Positions 1 to 8,648 of a DNA stretch of 36,561 nucleotides are shown one piece after another. A program made the translations under genes and the position numbers. The notes beneath the pieces were generated by a model. The model had not been told where the DNA came from. It saw only the letters and a program-made list of their open reading frames with translations, and did not search any database. Each line of letters begins with the position of its first letter. Position 1 is the first letter of the stretch. Where the stretch lies: assembly GCA_002506105.1 (NCBI GenBank), contig DAWU01000066.1, positions 1-36,561 of the forward strand. The letters are read 5' to 3'. This DNA is from Methanolinea sp. UBA275. GTDB taxonomy: Archaea > Halobacteriota > Methanomicrobia > Methanomicrobiales > Methanospirillaceae.

Positions 1-27
1 ATATAATAGGTTCTTAACTATAATTAC

Positions 28-34
28 AAAGGTG
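28..34 (+). promoter_or_regulatory. Ribosome binding site of the first GNAT gene
   Basis: An AAAGGTG stretch lies a few bases before the ATG at 39 and matches the archaeal GGTG-type Shine-Dalgarno sequence also seen before the genes at 12180 and 20149. The AT-rich first ten bases of the window could be the end of a TATA-type promoter, but the element is cut by the window edge. Confidence 0.5.
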
Positions 35-38
35 TGTA

Positions 39-533
39 ATGCCGGGTTATACCTTCTCATCCCTTGAAGAATCGGACGGGACCGGGGTAGTCGACCTCTT
101 CAACTACTATATCGAGCATACCGACGCGGCATTTCCTGAAACGGCGGTCCCATATGAGTTCTTCGACCTGTTGATGCAGATTGCCCGTAGCTATCCCACT
201 GTTGCCGTCCGGACACAGGAGGCAACCCTCGTGGGGTTCGGGATGCTCCGCCCGCACAATCCTATGCCTGCATTTGCCCGGACCGCCGAGATCACATATT
301 TCATCCGGCCAGCGGAGACTGGAAAGGGTATCGGGGCCCGGATGCTCCAACACCTTGAAACCGAGGGAAAAAAGCAGGGGATCGCGGTGATTCTCGCACA
401 TATCTCCTCACGGAATGAGGGCAGCATACGCTTCCATCTTAAAAATGGATTTTTCGAATGCGGAAGGTTCAGAAACACGGGAAAGAAGCGGGGGGTTCTG
501 TTTGATACCGTGTGGATGGAGAAGGAGATCTGA
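39..533 (+). CDS. GNAT family N-acetyltransferase (phosphinothricin acetyltransferase-like)
   Basis: Predicted acetyl-CoA-dependent N-acetyltransferase of 164 residues, a usual length for a single GNAT domain. The acetyl-CoA pyrophosphate-binding loop is visible as TGKGIGARML near residue 95, after a beta strand carrying AEITYFI, and the order of elements resembles the Pat/phosphinothricin acetyltransferase subfamily. The ATG at 39 has a GGTG ribosome binding site just upstream. Its stop codon overlaps the ATG of the next gene by one base (TGATG at 531-535), so the two are probably translationally coupled. A second protein of the same type lies at 34070-34558. The substrate cannot be read from the sequence; detoxification of an amino-acid-like compound is only the family precedent. 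Confidence 0.88.
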   Translation: MPGYTFSSLEESDGTGVVDLFNYYIEHTDAAFPETAVPYEFFDLLMQIARSYPTVAVRTQEATLVGFGMLRPHNPMPAFARTAEITYFIRPAETGKGIGARMLQHLETEGKKQGIAVILAHISSRNEGSIRFHLKNGFFECGRFRNTGKKRGVLFDTVWMEKEI

Positions 534-994
534 TGGCAGCGAAGAACCTGTTCCGGACCACCCTGATCGCACCCTGTGGGATGGACTGCGCCATCTGTAT
601 GGCGTATCTGCGGGAGAAGAACCATTGTGATGGATGCTACTCCGCGCATTGTCAATGCCGGAGGCACTGCACGATTGCAACATGCGAACAGGTAAAGGAC
701 AGGTATCATCATTCCTGCGAGAAGTTTCACTGCCGGCGGCTCAAACAGCTTGACAGGCGATACAGGACGAAGTACGGGATGAGCATGCTCGAGAACCTTG
801 AGGCAATAAAAGAGCATGGAATCAGGGCGTTTGTGAAATCCGAGCGGGAACGCTGGACATGCAGGGAATGCGGGGGTGTGATCAACGTGCACCGCGGGAA
901 GTGTTCATCCTGCGGAAAGGAACGGGAATTAAGTATCACAGAGTGTTTCACCTGGCAGTGCTCTTCCCGGTTAAATCCAGGTTTTTATGTATAG
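533..994 (+). CDS. Cysteine-rich DUF3795-type protein
   Basis: A 153-residue soluble protein with many cysteines: APCGMDCAIC at the N-terminus, a CDGC...CQC...C cluster in the first third, and two CxxC knuckles (CREC, CSSC) near the C-terminus. The opening APCG-x-DC-x-x-C is the hallmark I associate with DUF3795 proteins, common in anaerobic bacteria and methanogens and of unknown function. The cysteines suggest bound zinc or an iron-sulfur cluster, and the C-terminal pair looks like a zinc ribbon. I chose the ATG at 533 because it overlaps the stop of the upstream acetyltransferase and places the motif close to the N-terminus; an upstream in-frame ATG at 512 would add seven residues inside the previous gene. 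Confidence 0.75.
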   Translation: MAAKNLFRTTLIAPCGMDCAICMAYLREKNHCDGCYSAHCQCRRHCTIATCEQVKDRYHHSCEKFHCRRLKQLDRRYRTKYGMSMLENLEAIKEHGIRAFVKSERERWTCRECGGVINVHRGKCSSCGKERELSITECFTWQCSSRLNPGFYV

Positions 995-1050
995 GAATCG
1001 GGTAACGTGATAGTGTTCTCTGGCATGAATTGTTGAGTTGGGAATTCGGA

Positions 1051-1737
1051 ATGCAGATATCATCAGTGCTGAAGGATGGGATCCTGGTTCTCTCGCTTGA
1101 GGGCAGGCTGGATTCACTCGGGGCTCTCGATCTCGGGGAGTACCTGAAGCAGCATCTCAAAGAGACCGACAGGACTGCTGTCTTTGACATGGAGGCGGTC
1201 CCCTACCTGAGCAGTGCAGGAATAAGGACGATCATTTCCGCCGAAAAAATGTTGAAAGGCCGAAACGGGCGTCTTCACCTCTCCCGTGTCCAGCCGTATC
1301 CTCTCTCGGTCCTCGAGATGACAGGTTTCTCAACACTCCTCTCCCTCCATCCCACATGTGAGGATGCGGTCCTTGCAGCGCGTGCAACCGTAGACCGGGC
1401 AGGGCATACCGGGGATGCTTCTCCGGTTTCGTATACCCTGAAGGGGGCGGACTTCCTCGTGACCCGTACGGGGACCGACAAGGGGGTCCTTGAGATCACC
1501 GGCATACATCCCAGGGCCCGGGTAGAGACCGTGATGAAGGAATGGCGATTATTGTCAGTGCATTGCCGGGAGCCTGCTCCATGGGCTGGGGAGCACCGGG
1601 CCAGCAGACCGGCCATTCAACAATTCCGATGGGCGATTTCCTCTCTCTCGGCCCGGTTGCTGCATGGTTGTCACCTGAAAGCCATGATACTGTCGATTAC
1701 CTCATTATCGATAAGAAACAGGCCTCGATCCCCGTAA
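1051..1737 (+). CDS. STAS-domain protein, probably the 5' half of a frameshifted gene
   Basis: The first 100 or so residues are a STAS (anti-sigma-factor-antagonist) domain: an N-terminal strand with ILVLSLEGRLDS, and the helix cap containing LSSAGIR, where the serine matches the phosphorylated position of SpoIIAA-type proteins. After about residue 165 the reading becomes arginine- and serine-rich and unlike a domain, while the +3 frame, open from 1542, continues with sensible protein. This indicates a one-base frameshift near 1530-1545. The true product is therefore probably one large polypeptide running to 3392. I chose the ATG at 1051 over the TTG at 1030 because the domain starts there. 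STAS proteins usually act in partner-switching with kinases, which fits the kinase-like domain in the other half. Confidence 0.65.
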   Translation: MQISSVLKDGILVLSLEGRLDSLGALDLGEYLKQHLKETDRTAVFDMEAVPYLSSAGIRTIISAEKMLKGRNGRLHLSRVQPYPLSVLEMTGFSTLLSLHPTCEDAVLAARATVDRAGHTGDASPVSYTLKGADFLVTRTGTDKGVLEITGIHPRARVETVMKEWRLLSVHCREPAPWAGEHRASRPAIQQFRWAISSLSARLLHGCHLKAMILSITSLSIRNRPRSP

Positions 1738-3392
1738 CCGCTTCCTTCCTTATCGCCCAGCCTGGCTCCCATCATTTTCTTGTCAGTCTGCAATCCAGAG
1801 ATAGTGGGGGAATCACGTTCTCAGATCTCCTGGACAGCCTCAAGGAAATTGCCCAGCGTTCGGAACCCGGATATAAGCGAATCCTCTCCCTGTCATTTTG
1901 TGCAGAATCCCCCGCACTCCATGTCCTTGATCAGGTCAAATTGCCGGAGTGTGCTGCTGGTTCAGGGGACGTGGTCGTAGTGGGGTGTGCGATTGTCCTG
2001 GATTCCTCCTGCCGGTCAGGGCATTGGAATGATGTGATCCAGCAGACCCTCGTTCACGAGAAATCCTCCCCGGACGTAAATCTCCCCAGGATCATCGGCC
2101 TCGTATTTCCTGCCACGTCCCGGGATGGATCCAAAATCCCCTCTGAGAGAGTATCCCGTGAACTCCTGTCAGGAACACCGGGGGTATTGCGCCATCTCTC
2201 CGCCGATACGATCATCAGGAATGCCACAATCCTCCTCGCCATCATTACGGATATCAGGCAGAATACGGGAACCGAGATCGTACTCGAAGGAAAGGTCAGG
2301 GGCTGGAATCCGGATTACGAACATATCGTCCAGAGCGTCCACCATGAATGTGGCGAAGTCCACCTCCACCCAATCTCGGGAGGATTCAGCGGGTCGCTCG
2401 TGTTTCGTGACGACGCGTACGATCGGCAGGGACGAAGGGAGATGCCCTTTGTCCTGAAACTTGACCGGTGGGAGAATATCAGTGCGGAGATTGAGGGATA
2501 CGAAGGGCACGTGAAACGGTACATCCAGAACAATGCAACGCAGATCATCGAGACCTGCCGCTCCGGGGATTACGGAGGCATCCTTTATACATTTGTGGGC
2601 ATCCAGGGACTCCAGGGAAGGATCTCTTCGCTCGAGGAGTATTATCTCACCCACTCCACTGAAGAGGTGCAGGAGGTCTTCGACACACTTTTCAGGAAGG
2701 TCCTCAGGACGTGGTACGGCCAGCCGAGATTGCGTGACCTGCCGCTCTACCGGATTTATGCAGGAGTATTCAATTACGATGCAGTGAAAGAGTGGGCGAG
2801 ATCACGCTACGGGATATCACCCGACGAAGAATACCTCACACTCCCGTATGGCATGGGGAGATCCTACAAACCCCTCTATTTCATGGACCGTGTCCTTCCC
2901 GGGAGGCTCTCGTCGAACTGGAATGTCTACGAGGGATCGGTCCACGGCGACCTGAACATGAAGAATGTTTTAATGGACGAGGAGAAGAACATGTGGCTCA
3001 TCGACTTTGCGATGACGGGCCACTCCCATATCCTCAAGGACATCGCAAAGCTCGAATGCGTCCTGAAGTTCGAGATGATCCCTATCCAGTCAGAAGACAT
3101 GCTTGTATCTCTTGCAGCCCTCGAACAGAGATTCTTAAAGCCATCAATATTCGGGGATATCCCAAAAATCCCGGAGGACATCACCGATCCCGATGTCAAA
3201 AAAGCATTTTCAGTGATATTGCAGCTCCGGAAATACGCTGACACCATCACGCTTCTTGATGAGGATATCCGCCAGTATTACCTGGCGCTCCTTTACTATA
3301 CACTCTGTGTCCCGGGATACGTCAGTGTGAACGAGTACATGAAGGAATTTGCCTGGATCTCCTCATCTCTCCTCTGCAATGCCTTGAAATGA
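1542..3392 (+). CDS. Kinase-like (aminoglycoside phosphotransferase / TCAD9-type) protein, probably the 3' part of the STAS gene
   Basis: A 616-residue frame in two parts. Residues 1 to about 230 contain GACSMGWGAPG and WLSPESHDTVDYLI, resembling from memory a domain that follows STAS in some multidomain anti-sigma-antagonist-like proteins. From about residue 270 there is a protein-kinase/APH-like fold: a glycine-rich strand (SGGFSGSLVF), a VLKLDR lysine, the catalytic loop VHGDLNMKNVL and the metal-binding LIDFAM. This matches the ternary-complex-associated TCAD9 kinase-like family as I know it. The catalytic Asp, Asn and second Asp are all present, so activity is plausible. The ATG at 1542 has no proper ribosome binding site and the frame overlaps the STAS frame by about 200 bases, which favours a frameshift over two genes. 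Confidence 0.7.
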   Translation: MAIIVSALPGACSMGWGAPGQQTGHSTIPMGDFLSLGPVAAWLSPESHDTVDYLIIDKKQASIPVTASFLIAQPGSHHFLVSLQSRDSGGITFSDLLDSLKEIAQRSEPGYKRILSLSFCAESPALHVLDQVKLPECAAGSGDVVVVGCAIVLDSSCRSGHWNDVIQQTLVHEKSSPDVNLPRIIGLVFPATSRDGSKIPSERVSRELLSGTPGVLRHLSADTIIRNATILLAIITDIRQNTGTEIVLEGKVRGWNPDYEHIVQSVHHECGEVHLHPISGGFSGSLVFRDDAYDRQGRREMPFVLKLDRWENISAEIEGYEGHVKRYIQNNATQIIETCRSGDYGGILYTFVGIQGLQGRISSLEEYYLTHSTEEVQEVFDTLFRKVLRTWYGQPRLRDLPLYRIYAGVFNYDAVKEWARSRYGISPDEEYLTLPYGMGRSYKPLYFMDRVLPGRLSSNWNVYEGSVHGDLNMKNVLMDEEKNMWLIDFAMTGHSHILKDIAKLECVLKFEMIPIQSEDMLVSLAALEQRFLKPSIFGDIPKIPEDITDPDVKKAFSVILQLRKYADTITLLDEDIRQYYLALLYYTLCVPGYVSVNEYMKEFAWISSSLLCNALK

Positions 3393-3410
3393 GGAGGGGT
3401 GCCGATCCGG

Positions 3411-4010
3411 TCAGAACACAATATCCTCTTTTGAGAACCGGATCTTCGGCATCGGGGTATCGGCAGCATACCCGAGCGGGCAGAGCATGACGGGAACGAG
3501 GGGCTTTGGTATTGTAAGGATACGGCTGAATTCTGCCGGATCAAAACCCCCCATGGGGCACGAATCGATCCCGAGTGACGTTGCCCCGTGAAGCGCGTTG
3601 CCGAGCGCAAGATAGGTCTGCGCCGTTGACCATGCAAGTTTCTGTTCCGGGGACATTCTCCCCGCAAACTACGTTGCCATGTTCACGATCATCGTTCGCT
3701 TCTCGTCAGGCACATGGTTCTCTGAAAGAAGCACATCAAGGCGCCGTATCAGGCTGTCGTAATCCGGGTCTGCACAGAAGACAAGAAGATGGGAACATGT
3801 CGTGATCTGCTCCTGATCAAAGGCCGCGGGTTTGAGTTGTGCTTTTACCTCCCTGTCGGTGACAACCTTGATCTTCCAGGGCTGGAGGTTGATTGCTGAA
3901 GGAGCATACCGGACGCATTCGAGGATTTCGTGCACGGTCCTTTCAGGAACTATCCTGCCGTCAAACTTCTTTGTAGCATATCGTTTTTTGACAATATCAG
4001 AAAACTGCAT
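3411..4010 (-). pseudogene. Nitroreductase family protein interrupted by one in-frame amber codon
   Basis: Read from 4010 down to 3411 on the minus strand this is a full-length (about 199 codons) FMN-dependent nitroreductase: KKRYATKKFDG at the N-terminus (FMN phosphate contacts), RYAPSAINLQPW, and the C-terminal half with MGGFDPAEF and a final KIRFSKEDIVF. A single TAG at 3669-3671 breaks it after residue 113, in the sequence MAT-stop-FAGRMS, and the frame continues unchanged afterwards. In the E. coli NfsB protein, as I recall it, the equivalent position is aromatic, so a Tyr codon changed to TAG is the simplest origin. A GGTGG ribosome binding site lies upstream of 4010. It may be a recent pseudogene, a sequence error, or, less likely, a read-through gene. 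Confidence 0.8.
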
Positions 4011-4253
4011 TGGGATCTACCACCTTTCATATCGATCACCATAGGCATATTACATTTGCGCCGTCCAGAGAGTTCCTCCCTCCAATCATGTTCGAAGAAG
4101 TGTGGGACGTGTGACATCTCCTGAAGTCACCTGATCTTGGGATTCAACGTCTCCGGATTCAGATATTGGCATTTGGGAGCATTTTTACTGGAGTACTCAT
4201 AGCATGTCACAATCACAAGTCATGATATACAGGAATACACACATGCATGTATC

Positions 4254-7200
4254 ATGGAAGGTTGGATACGTGTCCTCTATGTCGACGACGAGCCTGCCCT
4301 CCTGAATATCACGCAGATTTACCTTGAAAGACTCGGGGAGTTCAACGTCAGTGTCGCGGAATCCGCGAAACGGGCACTCGAGATGCTTTCCGATAAATCC
4401 TTCGATGCCATCGTCTCCGATTACCAGATGCCGGATATTGACGGGATAGAATTGTTAAAAACAGTCCGGGAACAATTCGGGGATATCCCATTCATCCTCT
4501 TTACAGGACGCGGACGCGAGGAAGTCGTCATTGCAGCCATCAACAACGGGGCGGACTTCTATCTCCAGAAGGGAGGTGATCCTAAAGCGCAGTTCACCGA
4601 GCTCGCTCACAAGATCCGGCAGTCTGTCAGGAGGAAACAGGCAGAGATCCTCGTAAAGGAGAGCGGGGAGAAATTCCGGACAATCTTCGAGAACAGTCCG
4701 TATCCCATCGCGATCAACAGTATCCCGGATGGTGCGTTCATCTCCGTAAATAAAGCCTTCCTGCGGAGCAGTGGGTTCATTTCCGCAGAAGTGCTGGGAA
4801 AGAGCCCGACGGAGATAGGGCTCCTCTCGCTCATTGATTTCGGCAAGCTTGCCTCTCATCTCCTGATGTCAGGAAGAATTGATAACATGCCGGTTGCCCT
4901 GACCGGCAAGGGGGGCGGCCGCATCCATGCCTCTTTCTCCACGATCCCTGTCACCATCAATAACAAGCCTGCGATCCTGACCATGGCTGCCGAGGTTACC
5001 AAACTGAAAAGAATTGAGGAGGAACTCCTCAAGAAAACCGATGACCTTAACTCCGCATATACGAGTCTTGCAGCGGCAGAGGAGGAACTCCGAGAGAAGT
5101 ACGACCAGCTCAGGGAGCAGGAAGAAGATCTTCGGGAGAGCGAGGAGAAGTACCGGATGTTCGTTGAGCATAACCGGGACGGGGTCTTCATCCTCCAGGA
5201 TGGTCACCTGGTGTTTTATAACCAGGCACTGTCCGGCCTCTCCGGGTATTCAGCGGAGGAGCTCAATGGCATACTCCTTGCCGATATCCTGGCACCCGAG
5301 GACCGGGAGATGGTGTTATCCCGGGCAAAAGACCGGGCTATGGGGAAGGATGTGCCGGAACGGTATGAGTTCTCCCTGCTCCATAAGGATGGAGTCCGCC
5401 GGATCAGGATGCAGGTTCGGACTTACCTTGGATCCTATAAGGGCCGGCCTGCATCCTTTGGAACATTCTTCGATGTGACCGAGGAGAGAAGGCAGGAGGC
5501 AGCCCTCCGGGAGAGCGAGGCGAAGTTCCGCACCATCTTTGAGAATATTCAGGATGTGTTCTACAGGACCGACATGGAAGGGACCATTCTCCTGATATCC
5601 CCGTCAGGTGCTGATCTTCTCGGGTACCGTTCTGTTGATGAACTGATCGGGTTCCCTATTACCGAGAAGATGTATGTAAATCCTGCGGACCGCGAAGCGT
5701 TTCTCGCAGTAATCAAGGAGAAGGGCTCGGTCCGTGATTACGAATTGAACCTGCGGCACGTGAACGGATCTATTGTCCGGGTCTCCACCAACAGCCATTA
5801 TTATTACAACCCTGACGGCCAGGTAGCCGGCATCGAGGGTATCTTCAGGAACATCACCGGGAAGAAAAAAGCGGAAGAGGACCTGAAACGATCCGAGAAC
5901 CTGTACCGGACCGTCTTTGAGAACACCGGAACAGGGACTATCCTGATAGGTCCTGATACTAACATCCTGCGGGCAAATACAGGATTCGAGAGGCTCACCG
6001 GCGTTCCGCGTGCCGAGCAGGAGAACCGACTGAGCTGGACTACCTTCATCCACCATGACGATGTCGAACGGATGAAGCAGTATCATACTGAAAGGCGCCG
6101 CGATCCCGTTACAGTCCCGAATGTGTATGAATGCAGGCTTGTCGATTCTGGCGGGATCATCCATTTCTGTTTTGTCCATGTCGATATCATTCCCGGCACC
6201 GGGAACAGCATTGCATCGGTCGTCGACGTGACACCTCTGAAAAAGGCAGAGGATTCATTGAAGGAAAATGAAAGGAAGATCCGGACGATCCTCGACAACC
6301 TGCCAGACCTGATCGTGGTGCATCGGGAGGCAACAATCCTCTATGCCAATCCTGCGATGATCAATACCATGGGATGGCTCCCTGAAGAAATACTTGGTCA
6401 TTCCATCATGGAGTATATTGCGCCAGAGTATCATTCGAAAGTGATTGAAGCCATGAATGCCCGGATGGGACAGGGTCTCGACCAGGTATATGAGATCGAA
6501 CTGATCAACCGGGAAGGAAAGCGCCGGGTCGCCAGTGTCCGTGGATCTGTGATCACATTTGAGGGAACCCGTGCAATTATGAACGTGCTCACGGATATTA
6601 CAGAGTCAAAGGATATCCAGAAGGCACTTTGTGAAAGCGAGCAGAATTACCGCTCTTTGGTGGAAAATACCAATGATATCATCTATTCTACGGATATAAC
6701 AGGCAGGATCACGAATATCGGTCCCCAAATCTCCAGATATGGATATACATATGAGGATATTGTATCCAATAATCTGGCGTCGTTTATCGTTGAAGAAGAT
6801 TTGCCAGGCGTTCTAGCTGACTTTGAAAAGACTCTCACAAAAGGGGAACCGACCATTACGGTCTTTCGTGTCCTGGATAAATCCGGAAATATGCACTGGT
6901 TTGAGGATAATGGAAGTGCAGTAATTGACCAGGTCGGGAGGGTTACTGGGCTTTTGGGAATCCTCCGTGATATCACCGACAGGAAACGCACAGAAGATGC
7001 ATTTTTAAAGAGCGAGAAGAGATTCCGGTCTCTCGTAGAAACCTCCCCGGATATTATCTGGGAGATCGATCCGGACGGAAAATTCCATTATATCAGCCCG
7101 AAGGTATCTACCATTCTGGGATATACTCCCGAAGAAGTCCTGGGGAGATCGATCACCGACCTTGTTCCCGAGCATGAAAAAACCCTGGCTACCCGGGAAC

Positions 7201-8024
7201 TGATGCAGTATGTCCTCTCTGATGGCCCCCTCTCTCCCATCGAAGTTACGACCCGACACCGCGATGGTCACGAGATGATCCTCGAGATCCGTCCCTCAAA
7301 AGTTCTGGATCCCGATGGGAATATGAGCAGGCTCCAGGGCGTCGCCGTCGACATCACGGAACGAAAAAAGGGAGAGACTGCGCTCAGACTTGCGAACCAC
7401 CAGCTCAACCTGATTACCAGCATCACCCGCCATGATATCAAGAACAAGATTGCCGTTATCCTCGGGTACCTGGGTATCTCGAAAGAGGCCAGCACTCATC
7501 CCACTCATGGAGATTTCATCGCAAAAATTGAATCAGCCACTCTCGCAATCCAGTCTCTTATCGAGGAAGCAAAGGTATACCAGGAACTCGGGAGCCAGGA
7601 ACCACAGTGGCAAAATATCGAGAGCGCCCTTCCACACTCGTATGTTCCCGATACCATCACGCTGAATTCTGAAATACGTGGAACGGAAGTGTTGGCAGAT
7701 ATGATGCTCGGGAAGGTCTTTTTCAACCTCCTGGACAACTCCATCCAGCATGGCGGACACGTGACAGAGATCAGGGTCTCGTCCCATCAAAAAGGGGAGG
7801 GGCTCATCATCATGTGGGAGGATAACGGGATCGGCATTCCTGAGGGGGAGAAAGAGAAGATCTTCGAGCGGGGATACGGGAAGAATACTGGCCTTGGCAT
7901 GTTCCTTGTACGCGAGATACTCGCCCTCACCGGAATCACGATAAAGGAGACTGGAATCCCTGGCACAGGTGCACGGTTCGAGATCATTGTCCCCAACGGC
8001 CAATACCGTCTCTCTCAGAATTGA
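4254..8024 (+). CDS. Hybrid sensor histidine kinase: receiver domain, seven PAS domains, HATPase
   Basis: A 1256-residue soluble signalling protein without membrane segments. Residues 1-125 are a response-regulator receiver domain with acidic pair D11/D12, phosphoacceptor D56 (SDYQMP), T84 and K106. Seven PAS domains follow, beginning near residues 140, 297, 421, 547, 672, 795 and 920, with a coiled coil (about 257-297) between the first two. The kinase core has the phosphoacceptor motif ITRHDIKNK (H1060), an N box (LLDNSIQHGG, near 1158), G1 (EDNGIGIPEGE) and G2 (GKNTGLGMFL). The RHDI-type dimerisation helix is the form common in methanogens. An N-terminal receiver means it can itself be an acceptor of a phosphorelay. 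No cognate output regulator is adjacent, and the ligands of the PAS domains cannot be read. Confidence 0.95.
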   Translation: MEGWIRVLYVDDEPALLNITQIYLERLGEFNVSVAESAKRALEMLSDKSFDAIVSDYQMPDIDGIELLKTVREQFGDIPFILFTGRGREEVVIAAINNGADFYLQKGGDPKAQFTELAHKIRQSVRRKQAEILVKESGEKFRTIFENSPYPIAINSIPDGAFISVNKAFLRSSGFISAEVLGKSPTEIGLLSLIDFGKLASHLLMSGRIDNMPVALTGKGGGRIHASFSTIPVTINNKPAILTMAAEVTKLKRIEEELLKKTDDLNSAYTSLAAAEEELREKYDQLREQEEDLRESEEKYRMFVEHNRDGVFILQDGHLVFYNQALSGLSGYSAEELNGILLADILAPEDREMVLSRAKDRAMGKDVPERYEFSLLHKDGVRRIRMQVRTYLGSYKGRPASFGTFFDVTEERRQEAALRESEAKFRTIFENIQDVFYRTDMEGTILLISPSGADLLGYRSVDELIGFPITEKMYVNPADREAFLAVIKEKGSVRDYELNLRHVNGSIVRVSTNSHYYYNPDGQVAGIEGIFRNITGKKKAEEDLKRSENLYRTVFENTGTGTILIGPDTNILRANTGFERLTGVPRAEQENRLSWTTFIHHDDVERMKQYHTERRRDPVTVPNVYECRLVDSGGIIHFCFVHVDIIPGTGNSIASVVDVTPLKKAEDSLKENERKIRTILDNLPDLIVVHREATILYANPAMINTMGWLPEEILGHSIMEYIAPEYHSKVIEAMNARMGQGLDQVYEIELINREGKRRVASVRGSVITFEGTRAIMNVLTDITESKDIQKALCESEQNYRSLVENTNDIIYSTDITGRITNIGPQISRYGYTYEDIVSNNLASFIVEEDLPGVLADFEKTLTKGEPTITVFRVLDKSGNMHWFEDNGSAVIDQVGRVTGLLGILRDITDRKRTEDAFLKSEKRFRSLVETSPDIIWEIDPDGKFHYISPKVSTILGYTPEEVLGRSITDLVPEHEKTLATRELMQYVLSDGPLSPIEVTTRHRDGHEMILEIRPSKVLDPDGNMSRLQGVAVDITERKKGETALRLANHQLNLITSITRHDIKNKIAVILGYLGISKEASTHPTHGDFIAKIESATLAIQSLIEEAKVYQELGSQEPQWQNIESALPHSYVPDTITLNSEIRGTEVLADMMLGKVFFNLLDNSIQHGGHVTEIRVSSHQKGEGLIIMWEDNGIGIPEGEKEKIFERGYGKNTGLGMFLVREILALTGITIKETGIPGTGARFEIIVPNGQYRLSQN

Positions 8025-8034
8025 TGGGGACTCC

Positions 8035-8054
8035 GGATCCGGCTTCCCGGATCC
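8035..8054 (+). terminator. Perfect hairpin just after the histidine kinase gene
   Basis: GGATCCGG and CCGGATCC form a perfect 8-bp stem with a 4-base loop, starting 11 bases after the stop at 8024. No T-run follows, so it may protect the mRNA 3' end rather than stop transcription by itself. Confidence 0.4.
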
Positions 8055-8322
8055 ATGATGGTGGTACAGATTATGGAATCCCGGATACCCCTCGCCTTTC
8101 AGCCCGGCAAGATCGGGAACACCTATCCATATGGGGTGTGTACATCAACGGTCATACCTGGATTTCCCCGGTAAAGTGCGATCTATTCTCAGGTTCCCGT
8201 CATAGAATGCTCCCTGTTGGGGCCGGCTGCTTGTGACTACCCCTATGAGAAGCCCCCCTGCACGTGTGAAGAGGCAGCATTCTCCTTAAGAGCAACGGAC
8301 GCGGGTTGCTCCGGGATCACAA
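8055..8322. other. Intergenic stretch without a convincing gene
   Basis: Between the kinase and the AbrB-type gene, a 71-codon frame (8021-8236) overlaps the kinase stop and the hairpin, has no ribosome binding site and no recognisable content. I see no RNA gene here. Confidence 0.5.
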
Positions 8323-8355
8323 CATATTTATCATACTAATCATACAAATATGATT
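8323..8355 (+). promoter_or_regulatory. Promoter and possible operator of the AbrB-type gene
   Basis: A TATA-like stretch (ATATTTATC, about 8324-8332) is followed by a perfect 7-bp inverted repeat, AATCATA (8338-8344) and TATGATT (8349-8355) with four bases between. The repeat lies where transcription should start, so a bound repressor would block it. AbrB/SpoVT proteins bind AT-rich imperfect palindromes, so autoregulation is a reasonable inference. Confidence 0.45.
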
Positions 8356-8385
8356 ATATGAAAAATATGAAAAGTGTGATCAATC

Positions 8386-8628
8386 ATGTTTGACGGTGAT
8401 CATGAGGGGAAGCACATCTTCGGCACGGTTAAGGTTGGTGAGAGGGGCCAGATCGTGATCCCGAAAAAAGCAAGGGAGATATTTTCAATTCAGCCTGGCG
8501 ATACGCTCCTTGTCCTTGGAGACGAAAAGCGGGGGATCGCGATTGTCAAGGCGGACTCATTTCATGCCATTGCCATGAAAATGCTGAAGATATTTGACCG
8601 GGAACCCGAAGAGGCCTCCGAGGACTGA
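8386..8628 (+). CDS. AbrB/SpoVT/MazE-type swapped-hairpin transcriptional regulator
   Basis: An 80-residue protein whose core (residues 11-50) is a swapped-hairpin AbrB domain: FGTVKVGERGQIVIPKKARE followed by FSIQPGDTLLVLGDE. The G-Q-I-V-I-P-K signature is diagnostic of this DNA-binding fold, which acts as a dimer. The 30-residue tail is acidic and may bind a partner. The ATG at 386 bases after the kinase (8386) is preceded by GTGTGATC, which can pair with the end of archaeal 16S rRNA. The gene sits 20 bases upstream of the flavoprotein gene, so the two very likely share a transcript and the regulator may respond to redox or substrate state handled by its neighbour. An antitoxin role is less likely because no toxin gene is adjacent. 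Confidence 0.88.
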   Translation: MFDGDHEGKHIFGTVKVGERGQIVIPKKAREIFSIQPGDTLLVLGDEKRGIAIVKADSFHAIAMKMLKIFDREPEEASED

Positions 8629-8648
8629 CCCTTTATGAGGGGAGTGCG

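Noticed and set aside
3669..3671. TAG as a pyrrolysine codon
   Set aside because: No pyl genes are seen, the likely order is not known to use pyrrolysine, and TAG also appears as a plain nonsense change in the GNAT pseudogene (14466).
8021..8236. 71-codon frame after the large kinase
   Set aside because: Overlaps the kinase stop and a hairpin, has no family resemblance and no ribosome binding site.
8386..8628. AbrB-type gene as the antitoxin of a toxin-antitoxin pair
   Set aside because: The adjacent gene is a 467-residue flavoprotein, not a small PIN, MazF or RelE toxin.
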